Numbered from the stretch's first letter, positions 1-6,620 are shown. The stretch is 6,700 nucleotides of DNA from an uncultured Succinivibrio sp. (GCA_902772715.1 CACYBT010000090.1:1-6700), one strand, 5' to 3'. The notes: generated by a model not told the origin, from the sequence alone. Translations and numbers: made by a program.

Positions 1-1
1 A

Positions 2-931
2 AGGATGACACGATACAGAGATCAGAATCATCCTTGGGTTTCAATGTCAGATGAAAAGATGCTCAGAAGTTCAAATCTAATCCTAAAGGATGATTATGAG
101 CAGATTGAAGGTGTTACCTATGCAGGAATTCTACTCTTCGGAAAAGATTCAACAATCATGTCAATTCTTCCGCAGCACAAGACAGATGCTATTTTCAGGG
201 TCGTCAATACTGATAGATATGATGATAGAGATGTTGTAATCACCAACCTTATCGAAAGCTATGATCGTCTGATGGCTTTTGGAAAAAAACACCTTAATGA
301 TACATTCCATCTAGAAGGAATTCAAAGTGTTAGTGCCCGAGATCATATTCTTCGTGAAATAATTTCAAATCTTCTGGTACACAGAGATTTTTCAAGCGCT
401 TATGTTCCAAAGTTAATTATCGAAAAAGATAAGATTGTTACCGAAAATGGTAATCTTTCACATGGATATGGAGCATTAAATCCAATATCCTTTGAACCCG
501 TTTCTAAAAATCCACCAATAGCAAAAGTATTCCGAGAAATAGGTCTTGCTGACGAGCTCGGTTCTGGTATGCTCAACACCTATAAATACACAAAAATGTA
601 TTCAGGGAAAGATCCTGTGTTTGTCGAGGGTGACGTATTTAGAATCACGGTACCTCTTCCAGATATTGCCACAGCAACAGTTGGTCCTAAGGAACATAAT
701 GTCCCTCACGATGTCCCTCACGATGTCCCTCACGATGTCCCTCACGACGATGTAAAGGATTCTATTCTGAAGATGATAATGGATAATCCAAAAATTACCA
801 GAAAAAAGATCGGTGAAAAACTGGGAATAAGTGCTAAAACAGTAGGAAGAAAAATAAGTGAAATGAAAAATGTTGTCTATGATGGAAGCGGCAATAATGG
901 TCAATGGAAAATCATTTCAAACGATAAATAA
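2..931 (+). CDS. ATP-binding transcriptional regulator-like protein (COG2865 / AAA_4-HATPase_c_4 type), 5'-truncated by the window edge
   Basis: Seen: the frame is open to the left edge. The first ATG (5-7) directly abuts AAGG with no room for a ribosome site, so the true start and an N-terminal domain (AlbA_2/Schlafen-type in this family) most likely lie outside. Numbering from that ATG, residues 15-48 have the family pattern DEKMLRSSNLIL...GILLFGKD. An N-box-like motif, REIISNLLVHRDFS, is at 117-130 (Glu118, Asn122, His126-Arg127-Asp128). The E-x-GSG element (ELGSGM) is at 184-189. A linker of four VPHD repeats is at 233-248. A winged-helix HTH is at about 252-305 (NPKITRKKIGEKLGISAKTV). 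Known: such proteins often sit inside type I restriction-modification loci as accessory genes or regulators. Inference: a DNA-binding ATPase-like regulator of the adjacent hsd locus. Oddity: the usual ItNPGgL-like segment is altered to TENGNLSHGYG (146-156). The region is AT-rich (19 G/C in the 60 bases 421-480, against 28 in 2281-2340). The family call is firm; the substrate is unknown. Confidence 0.85.
   Translation, partial: RMTRYRDQNHPWVSMSDEKMLRSSNLILKDDYEQIEGVTYAGILLFGKDSTIMSILPQHKTDAIFRVVNTDRYDDRDVVITNLIESYDRLMAFGKKHLNDTFHLEGIQSVSARDHILREIISNLLVHRDFSSAYVPKLIIEKDKIVTENGNLSHGYGALNPISFEPVSKNPPIAKVFREIGLADELGSGMLNTYKYTKMYSGKDPVFVEGDVFRITVPLPDIATATVGPKEHNVPHDVPHDVPHDVPHDDVKDSILKMIMDNPKITRKKIGEKLGISAKTVGRKISEMKNVVYDGSGNNGQWKIISNDK
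701..748 (+). repeat. Four tandem copies of a 12-bp unit (GTCCCTCACGAT) encoding VPHD
   Basis: Copies lie at 701-712, 713-724, 725-736 and 737-748. The first three are identical; the fourth differs only at its last base (C for T, still Asp). The unit is a multiple of three, so gain or loss of a copy keeps the frame and only lengthens or shortens the linker between the ATPase-like part and the winged helix. Val-Pro-x-x repeat linkers at this place are known in the family (for example NVPENVP-type runs). Nucleotide identity, not only protein identity, points to recent slippage. Confidence 0.95.
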
Positions 932-959
932 AATACGTGTAGGCATTTGAATAAATATT

Positions 960-1151
960 ATGGATTTAACCAGCAAATTTAGCAATCTAAAGAATCACCT
1001 ATTAGATCTTGCAATTAGAGGGAAAATTGTAGAACAGCGCCATAAAGAAGTTACAGCCGAAGAGTTATATGCTCAGATTCATGAAGAAAAACAGAAACGT
1101 ATTGATGCTAAAATTGAAGAATTACTCCCCTATTGTGGCATGCACAAATAG
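960..1151 (+). pseudogene. hsdS: Remnant of a type I restriction-modification specificity subunit (HsdS), lacking target-recognition domains
   Basis: A 63-codon frame. Residues 8-40 (SNLKNHLLDLAIRGKIVEQR, then TAEELYAQIHEEKQK) are the conserved helical region of many HsdS proteins, usually written LKxxILDLAIRGKLVxQ...AxxLLxxIxxEK. The next residues, QKRIDAKIEELLPYC (45-59), instead resemble the conserved segment after the first target-recognition domain (AEQKRIVxKIEELLPyc). A full HsdS is about 400 residues, so both recognition domains are gone. Inference: an internal deletion between two coding stretches for E-x-QKR joined the two helical regions. The start at ATG 960 is forced by an in-frame TGA at 948-950; no good ribosome site precedes it, in keeping with decay. 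It follows the ATP-binding gene by 28 bp on the same strand, as in type I loci; hsdM and hsdR are not in the window. A product of this kind could not specify DNA recognition. An alternative is a deliberately short conserved-region protein, which I think less likely. Confidence 0.7.
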
Positions 1152-1217
1152 ATTTAACTTAGAGTTTTTTTCATGACATTTATTTAAATTGACAGGATTT
1201 TTTTTGGAAACTTAAGA

Positions 1218-2810
1218 ATGTTTATAAAGATATATCTACTCCTATCCAATCTTTTAGATGCTAACAGGTTAAAAAAACTCTTGCTATCTTCCTTCGGTAT
1301 GCCGATTTTATGCGCCCTAGGCGGAGTCTTAAACTCCATGGGACTAGCCCCTGTTGCTTCCTGGCCTTTTACCATTTTAGGATATGTGCTGTTCATGGTG
1401 GTACTGAGTTTTGCCACAACTAAAAAGCAGGTTTTTCTCTATACTCTGGTGTTCTTTAGTATCTACTCCCTAATTAGCCTGTCCTGGCTGTCCCATGTCA
1501 TGGAAGGATTTGGCGAGATGCCGTCATATATCAGCTGGCCTGTCATTGCGCTTGGTGTGCTCACTATTACCTCACTCCCCTACGCACTGTTTAATACCTT
1601 CGCGTTTACAGTTGCCAAAAAACACCAGGGAGTATTTTTATGTGCCTTTATGCCGCTCGCCTTTATTCTTGGTGATTTTTTCGTGGGAGTATTTCTTACC
1701 GGCTTTCCCTGGCTGTACGCAGGATATTCCTGTATTGAAGGACCTCTCAAAAATTATGCAAGTCTCATAGGTGTCCGCGGCATCAGTGCCCTTTTGTACA
1801 TTATAAGCGGTGCTGTTGCCCTTACTGCTTTACGAAAATTTCTCTACCTCCCTATCGCTGCCGTAATTTTAACTGTGGGAATCTTAATTGAGGGCGCAAC
1901 AGCATTAAAACGCATTGAGCCCATGAATGTAGCCTTAGTGCAGGGCAATGTGGAAGTATCAGTCCACAACAACGGTGAAAATCTTGAAAGCATCCTTGGC
2001 AAATACTGGGCGCTAACCAGTGAGGTCATCAACAAAAACACTCTGGTGCTGTGGTCTGAATCTACCCTTCCTATGACTGTAGAATACGGATATGAAGTAC
2101 TTGTCGATCTCGATAAGATCTTTAAACTGCATAACGCTAATCTTGTCACCGGTCTATTCAGAACTTCAGACAAAAGTTATTATAATTCCATGGCCATACT
2201 CGGAGCCGGAGTAACTGATGCGGGATTTAGCGGGTACAACAAAAGAGTCCTTGTACCTTTTGGAGAAATTGTCCCCTTTGAGGAACTCCTAAGGCCTTTA
2301 GGCTCCATTTTTGTGATCCCCAATTCCTCCTTTGACTACGGGCAGGACAATCAGAAACCATTGCATATTGGTACACATGAATTCACTCCCGCCATCTGCT
2401 ATGAGGCTATTTTTCCAGAAGTCATAAGAAGTCTTGATAATGAGAAAACAAATGGCCTTATAATGATTTCCAATGACACGTGGTTTGCAGGAACCAAAGC
2501 CCCTCGACAGCATCTTAATATTGCCCGTATGCGCTCCATGGAACTTTCAAAGCCCATGCTGCGCTGCACTAACAGTGGCATTACCGCTTACATCAATGAA
2601 AAGGGTGAGGTAGTATCAGAACTTGCAAGTGATGTGGCAGGAGTGCTTGAAGTTAAATTTTACCCTGTTACAGGACAAAGCCTGTATTCAAGGTATGGCA
2701 ATCTTGGAGTCCTAATTATAATGCTACTGCTGTTAGGGACTGGGATCTATGGACGCTTCATCAGAAAGGAGACCCCTGAGGACTCTTTTCTTAATCTCAT
2801 AAAACCTTAA
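1218..2810 (+). CDS. lnt: Apolipoprotein N-acyltransferase (Lnt)
   Basis: Inner-membrane enzyme that moves an acyl chain from phospholipid to the amino group of the N-terminal cysteine of diacylglyceryl apolipoproteins, the last step of lipoprotein maturation. Seen: 530 residues (E. coli Lnt is 512). Hydrophobic helices occur at about 22-44, 50-66, 74-92, 104-130, 138-162, 184-206 and 208-227, then a nitrilase-fold domain at about 236-482 and a last helix at 495-512. The loop motif LTGFPWLYAGYS is at 160-171. The catalytic triad aligns with E. coli Glu267-Lys335-Cys387: Glu281 in LWSESTLP, Lys342 in YNKRVLVPFGE and Cys394 in AICYEAIFPE. Supporting Glu350 and Glu396 are present, as are SNDTWF (418-423) and TNSGITA (451-457). 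The ATG at 1218 has GGAA (1206-1209) eight bases upstream; the next in-frame ATG (codon 28) would cut the first helix. Oddity: the usual upstream neighbour corC/ybeX is absent and restriction-locus debris precedes it. Its stop overlaps the stop of the convergent gene. The intact catalytic set implies activity. Confidence 0.97.
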   Translation: MFIKIYLLLSNLLDANRLKKLLLSSFGMPILCALGGVLNSMGLAPVASWPFTILGYVLFMVVLSFATTKKQVFLYTLVFFSIYSLISLSWLSHVMEGFGEMPSYISWPVIALGVLTITSLPYALFNTFAFTVAKKHQGVFLCAFMPLAFILGDFFVGVFLTGFPWLYAGYSCIEGPLKNYASLIGVRGISALLYIISGAVALTALRKFLYLPIAAVILTVGILIEGATALKRIEPMNVALVQGNVEVSVHNNGENLESILGKYWALTSEVINKNTLVLWSESTLPMTVEYGYEVLVDLDKIFKLHNANLVTGLFRTSDKSYYNSMAILGAGVTDAGFSGYNKRVLVPFGEIVPFEELLRPLGSIFVIPNSSFDYGQDNQKPLHIGTHEFTPAICYEAIFPEVIRSLDNEKTNGLIMISNDTWFAGTKAPRQHLNIARMRSMELSKPMLRCTNSGITAYINEKGEVVSELASDVAGVLEVKFYPVTGQSLYSRYGNLGVLIIMLLLLGTGIYGRFIRKETPEDSFLNLIKP

Positions 2811-5503
2811 CCATACATTAGTCCGTTTAAGCGTTTGGCGATATAAACTCCTAAGATAAGCATCAGGACGCATCCTACAAAGGATATAAGATAACGCCAC
2901 CATGGCAGAGTATCTTTAATATTGCGGTTATTGTTAACAAAATCTCCCATGTAGCAGCCTTTGGCAAGACATTTAATCTTGCGCCCCATTACTCCATGAT
3001 TGTACCAGACATGTTTTGGGAAGCGCACATCCAGATTGTAATCCTTAAAAAGTTCATTGGCATTGTCTACAAATTTGTTAAGGAAGTTAAGCAGTGCCTT
3101 AGGATCAGAAGAAAAGCGCTTGATTTCTGCGTAGGATATACCAGGCTCAACGTTAATGAGTGACGCACTAGCCTCAACTTTGCCTAAAAATCTAATCATA
3201 TCCTGTAACTTACCTTCTTCAGTGGCATCAACACAGATACTTGCCTGGTTGGAGATTTTCGCATTCTTAGTGACGAGAAAATACTGATACTGACCATCAC
3301 ATAAAGAAAGAATGCCATCCTTTCCTAAGGTAAGACTCTCTATCTTTGAATAAAATCCGCCGTACTGCATTTTTTTTAAAGCAAATACGGCATCACTTAC
3401 GGTTAAATCTCTAACATCAAGATAGCCGTCAACTTCAGTGCGACCTCCTTTACAGAACAGATTGAGTGATTTACCAGTAATATCGCCCTTAATACTGATA
3501 TTGGCAAAACGGTCAAAAGAAGTTTTTTCTTTATCAAATCTACTTTTGAAATAATCATGAACTTTGGTATCTGCCACACCAAAAATAAGATTGGTATAGA
3601 GATTTTGCAGCATCTGCTCAGCCTTCTGTCGAGATGAAATCTTTACCGCATCATCAAACTGCAGCACTCCGTCTCTTATCTCAGAATACAAATTTCTGGC
3701 ATATAGTTCTGAGCCCTTATGTGGAATATAGGGTTCCCAGAATGAAAGGATATCACCCTCAAGTGCTGCATTATTAAAAAATCTGATGTTCCTGACATGC
3801 GCACTATCATCAATATAAATAGAGTATTTTCTGCCATGCAGTTTTCCTCTGATATTAACATCACTGCACAAAGGTCCTAAAATATCAGGATCAGCCTTGA
3901 CCCTGCTGCCTTCTCTCCTCGAGAGCTTGCCTGTCATCACATCATAGAATCTCATGGTACGGTAGGAACCACGGTACTCTCTTAAATTGGAATAGACATT
4001 AGAACCAAAATCAAAACTCAGCGCTATACCGCCTTCTCCCTTAGCCTCGACCACTCCATCAATATCAAGCACATTATCTCTACCATAGGCTACCGCAATG
4101 CCAGTGCCACGACTACCATTCTCTAGAATTTTAGCCTGTCTGTTTAATTCAAGATAATTGTAGCTGCCATCCATACGTACACCAATGGCGCCATAGCCCT
4201 GGCTGTAAATATTGCCTTTCTGCTTAACATCATTGTAGGATCCATAAACGTGGGTACCCACGGTCAGTGGCACGATAGACGCTCTTTCTGGATTGTAGGA
4301 TTTGGTATTCATGTTCCATTCAGAAAAGGTGGAAATGATGCTGTACTGGTCACGTTCCCTGCTGTTGCCTGATTCATAAATGGAAGTACCGAAAAACTCT
4401 GAAGGATAAATATCGTAGCCAAGATCTGCAAGCATCTGCAGCTCGACCTCGGTATAAAAACCGTAATTGATATATTCACTTGTCGACAACACGGTATTTT
4501 TAAGATCTACATGCGGTACCGAATCCTTATCAAACAAAAGACGCAGATTATGCTTTTTAGAAAATCCGTTAATATAATTATCAAGATGATCGAAATTCTG
4601 ACCTAAAAGCCTTGATGTTTTAATTCCTGAAAAATAGAGATTGCATTTATCCGAGGCAAAATAAGTACAGCCTTGACCTAATTGCTCAAAGCGAACGGCT
4701 CCGCTTAGTTTCTCATTAAGTTTTTCACTGTAGATATTCTTATCAAGAGTAGTAAGAGGCGTGACAAAACCTTTATGATTACGGTGAGAATTAAAGCCTA
4801 TAAGACTTGGAAAAGCACGCAGGATCTGAATAAAATAAGAAAAATTGTTCTCATTGACAGGCAACATCAGCATTTTATAATTGCTTTCTGTCCTGGAAAA
4901 GCCATACGGCAAATACAGTTCTATAAGTCCATAGTTGTCTCGTTTTTCGATATGGCACAGATTTTTGAGATTGGACTCTAGGTACCCGATACCATCACAT
5001 ATGCTGTTTCTGTAATTATTGTCATAACCGCGGGATTCTCTTTTAGGTGATTCGACTAAGACTACGGGGATATCATAGTGAATATTGCGTGACGTATAGT
5101 TACGAAAAAGGTAATTTAAAAGAAGTGTCACATTCTCTTTTTCATGCTCCCAAAGCTTTTCTGGCATCTTATAGATGGAGTAAGGCGGATTAACTCCTGG
5201 TGTCCGCTCGGTGTACAGTCTGTGCAAAACCTCATGTTCAGTTTCCAATCTGAAATTGAAAAGATCATTTTTGAACATAAAGGCGCGTTCAGTATTGAGT
5301 GCCTCAATAACATTGGCATCTAAATCAAGACTGCCGTATTTTTTTGCAGGCACGGCATTCTCATAACCCAAAACTGTTTCTTCAGAATTCTCAGGAGCGG
5401 ATGCCTCCCTATGTTCACCTGCAGCAACATCTCCACACGCACAGCACAGTGCTATACAGCATATCTTTAGTACATGAAAGACACCGGCATGTAATGGACA
5501 CAT
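2807..5503 (-). CDS. Large exported protein with autotransporter-passenger-like beta-helix region and C-terminal membrane anchor; function unknown
   Basis: 898 residues; I do not recognise a named gene. Seen: an N-terminal hydrophobic, cysteine-rich stretch (10-23, KICCIALCCAC inside) followed by DVAA (25-28), a plausible signal peptidase I site. A lipoprotein site is possible, but no cysteine has a good lipobox. Residues 40-340 are mixed alpha/beta with no family I can name. Residues 350-376 (YTEVELQMLADLGYDI, then FFGTSIYESG) and 414-510 (TVGTHVYGSYNDV, GYGAIGVRMDGSYN, GTGIAVAYGRDNV, GGIALSFDFGSN, EYRGSY) match the rhythm of beta-helix passengers of certain autotransporters, as I recall them. 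Further repeat-like strands run from about 545 to 760. Residues 868-890 form one hydrophobic helix followed by Lys/Arg and a short tail; there is no beta-barrel. Paired cysteines (279/287, 735/757, 845/850) suggest disulfides. Inference: inner-membrane-anchored, periplasm-facing protein. It starts at the base after the transpeptidase stop (TAAATG), with a weak CGGA seven bases upstream, so it is probably translationally coupled. A role in envelope or surface structure is only a guess. Confidence 0.75.
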   Translation of the reverse strand: MCPLHAGVFHVLKICCIALCCACGDVAAGEHREASAPENSEETVLGYENAVPAKKYGSLDLDANVIEALNTERAFMFKNDLFNFRLETEHEVLHRLYTERTPGVNPPYSIYKMPEKLWEHEKENVTLLLNYLFRNYTSRNIHYDIPVVLVESPKRESRGYDNNYRNSICDGIGYLESNLKNLCHIEKRDNYGLIELYLPYGFSRTESNYKMLMLPVNENNFSYFIQILRAFPSLIGFNSHRNHKGFVTPLTTLDKNIYSEKLNEKLSGAVRFEQLGQGCTYFASDKCNLYFSGIKTSRLLGQNFDHLDNYINGFSKKHNLRLLFDKDSVPHVDLKNTVLSTSEYINYGFYTEVELQMLADLGYDIYPSEFFGTSIYESGNSRERDQYSIISTFSEWNMNTKSYNPERASIVPLTVGTHVYGSYNDVKQKGNIYSQGYGAIGVRMDGSYNYLELNRQAKILENGSRGTGIAVAYGRDNVLDIDGVVEAKGEGGIALSFDFGSNVYSNLREYRGSYRTMRFYDVMTGKLSRREGSRVKADPDILGPLCSDVNIRGKLHGRKYSIYIDDSAHVRNIRFFNNAALEGDILSFWEPYIPHKGSELYARNLYSEIRDGVLQFDDAVKISSRQKAEQMLQNLYTNLIFGVADTKVHDYFKSRFDKEKTSFDRFANISIKGDITGKSLNLFCKGGRTEVDGYLDVRDLTVSDAVFALKKMQYGGFYSKIESLTLGKDGILSLCDGQYQYFLVTKNAKISNQASICVDATEEGKLQDMIRFLGKVEASASLINVEPGISYAEIKRFSSDPKALLNFLNKFVDNANELFKDYNLDVRFPKHVWYNHGVMGRKIKCLAKGCYMGDFVNNNRNIKDTLPWWRYLISFVGCVLMLILGVYIAKRLNGLMYG

Positions 5504-6421
5504 TTAAAATTCCGCAGGATTCAACAGTACAGGCCGTCCCGTCCTTTCACTTAAGGCACGCTTTAGAACATCCTGATTGATTCTCGGATCTGAGAAGAAA
5601 TTTTTCTGATCTTGAGTAAAATTGAAAGGGACATTGCTTTCAAAGTTTTCAAACTCAGAGGCACTGCGGGATAAAGGCTGGTGCACTTCAATATAGAGGT
5701 TACCGTCTGGATCCTCACAATACTTTATAGGCTCGTTAATAAACTGCACTCTGGTACCGACAGGAACCTTATAAAAGAGCTCCTTGTTGTCCTCATTTCG
5801 CAGACGTACACAGCCATGACTTACACGCAAACCAATACCAAAATCAGCATTGGTACCGTGAATGGCATAGAGTTTTCCCACATACATGGCATAAAGTCCC
5901 ATTGGATTATCCGGACCTGCAGGTACCACAGGAGGCAGATATTCTCCTTCTGCAGCATATTCGGCACGCATCTTGGCGGTAGGAGTCCAGGTAGGGCCTT
6001 CTTTCTTGCGCTCCACCTTGGTCACCCAGGCTTTTGGGGTTCCCTTGCCCAACTGTCCAATACCAATAGGGTACACCTCCACACCGTTGCCTCTATAGTA
6101 ATAAAGTCGCATCTCCGCTGAATTGACGATAATTCCCTGATGCAGAGTATTAGGCAAAATCAGACGGGTGGGAATAATCAGTTGCGATCCTTTAAGCGGC
6201 ACAATAGGATCTACCTCAGGATTGGCCTCAATAAGATTGGATAACCCCAGATGATACTCAGCGGCCACGTACTCTAAGGTAGTGGTCCCATTAGGATCAA
6301 GTCTAAAAATCTGTTCTTCACCAACCACCCGACTGCCGTTTAAAGGATAAGAATTGGTACCGGCAAGGGATAATGGACAAAAAAAACAGCAGGCTAAAAT
6401 TACAGCAACTTTCTTTAACAT
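5504..6421 (-). CDS. ldtB: L,D-transpeptidase, ErfK/YbiS/YcfS/YnhG family (LdtB-like), periplasmic
   Basis: Known: members of this family in E. coli (LdtA/B/C) attach Braun lipoprotein Lpp to the meso-diaminopimelate of peptidoglycan, using an active-site cysteine. Seen, numbering from the chosen start (305 residues; E. coli YbiS is 306): signal peptide 1-20 (MLKKVAVILACCFFCPLSLA), LysM-like segment 49-86 (AAEYHLGLSNLIEANPEVDP), YkuD domain from about 96 to 233 with INSAEMRLYYY-type start (IVNSAEMRLYYY), VERKKEGPTWTPTAKM (136-151), HGTN (188-191) and the catalytic SHGCVR (201-206, Cys204), then an Ldt-type C-terminal tail. Similarity to YbiS, as I remember it, is strong through the core; LdtA or LdtC remain possible. 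Start choice: an upstream in-frame ATG at 6448 would add nine residues before the Lys-Lys of the signal peptide and has no ribosome site, whereas ATG 6421 has GGAAG seven bases upstream. First gene of a two-gene unit with the 898-residue protein. Confidence 0.95.
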   Translation of the reverse strand: MLKKVAVILACCFFCPLSLAGTNSYPLNGSRVVGEEQIFRLDPNGTTTLEYVAAEYHLGLSNLIEANPEVDPIVPLKGSQLIIPTRLILPNTLHQGIIVNSAEMRLYYYRGNGVEVYPIGIGQLGKGTPKAWVTKVERKKEGPTWTPTAKMRAEYAAEGEYLPPVVPAGPDNPMGLYAMYVGKLYAIHGTNADFGIGLRVSHGCVRLRNEDNKELFYKVPVGTRVQFINEPIKYCEDPDGNLYIEVHQPLSRSASEFENFESNVPFNFTQDQKNFFSDPRINQDVLKRALSERTGRPVLLNPAEF

Positions 6422-6428
6422 ACAGAGG

Positions 6429-6433
6429 CTTCC
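6429..6433 (-). promoter_or_regulatory. Ribosome binding site that decides the L,D-transpeptidase start
   Basis: Reading the minus strand, GGAAG (6433-6429) lies seven bases before ATG 6421-6419. The longer in-frame start (ATG 6448-6446) is preceded by AAATCTGTGT with no purine-rich site, and ATG 6442-6440 has none either. The downstream start also places the signal peptide directly at the N-terminus. Confidence 0.6.
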
Positions 6434-6478
6434 ATAAAGCATCGTCATACACAGATTTAAAAAAAACTATTCAAGGAG

Positions 6479-6503
6479 TTTCCTGGTTAAAGTTCCCAGG
6501 AAA
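6479..6503 (-). repeat. Perfect 8-bp inverted repeat (hairpin) in the leader of the L,D-transpeptidase unit
   Basis: On the minus strand TTTCCTGG (6503-6496), a 9-nt loop and CCAGGAAA (6486-6479) pair without mismatch. A run of eight T follows at 6466-6459 after a 12-nt spacer (6478-6467), so it is not a standard intrinsic terminator. A short competing pairing, CAGGA with TCCTTG, would overlap the right arm and sit closer to the T-run. It may be an operator, an mRNA leader hairpin or an attenuator-like element; the sequence alone does not decide. Confidence 0.45.
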
Positions 6504-6521
6504 GCAAGTACGCATGTACAT

Positions 6522-6550
6522 GTTACACGAGACAACAGTTCACACCTCAA
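6522..6550 (-). promoter_or_regulatory. Candidate sigma-70 promoter for the L,D-transpeptidase unit (proximal)
   Basis: On the minus strand TTGAGG (6550-6545) and TGTAAC (6527-6522) are separated by exactly 17 bases. Each box matches the consensus at four of six positions. Transcription would start about 90-95 bases before the chosen start codon, and the transcript would contain the 8-bp hairpin. Confidence 0.3.
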
Positions 6551-6558
6551 ATCTTGAT

Positions 6559-6564
6559 ATTATA
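6559..6564 (-). promoter_or_regulatory. TATAAT -10 box, candidate distal promoter for the L,D-transpeptidase unit
   Basis: A perfect TATAAT on the minus strand (6564-6559), about 140 bases before the start codon and 54 bases past the predicted intron end. The bases at the 17-bp-spaced -35 position (TAGGAG, 6587-6582) are a poor match and there is no TGn extension, so only the -10 half is convincing. Confidence 0.35.
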
Positions 6565-6620
6565 CGACAGAATTTTATTTTCTCCTATGTCTAACGTGAA
6601 GGTCCTGCTTTATATTGATC

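Noticed and set aside
602..904. Minus-strand 100-codon frame and plus-strand frame at 546-755 across the repeat
   Set aside because: Both are open because the 12-bp repeat lacks stops in several frames; they show only repeated peptides (VRDI, MSLT) and no family features, while the 2-931 frame has clear domains.
1189..1217. TTGACA followed after 17 bases by TTAAGA as the lnt promoter
   Set aside because: The -10 match is only two of six, and transcription would begin inside the lnt coding region, after the ATG at 1218.
2289..2305. Near-palindrome CCTAAGGCCTTTAGG inside lnt as a terminator or regulatory site
   Set aside because: It lies within coding sequence for the conserved LLRPLG segment, with no T-run after it.
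3366..3380. Run of eight A on the coding strand in the 898-residue gene as a programmed frameshift site
   Set aside because: The frame is open and coherent on both sides of the run, and neither alternative frame gives a plausible extension.
5222..5236. HEVLH (residues 90-94) in the 898-residue protein as a zinc-metalloprotease HExxH motif
   Set aside because: No third zinc ligand at the expected spacing (the sequence continues RLYTER), and it lies near the N-terminus, far from the DLGYDI segment. A five-residue pattern with three fixed positions is easily met by chance in 898 residues.
6513..6522. Perfect 10-bp palindrome CATGTACATG as an operator
   Set aside because: It touches the proximal -10 candidate, but there is a single copy with no known operator match; a 10-bp palindrome of this kind is expected by chance.
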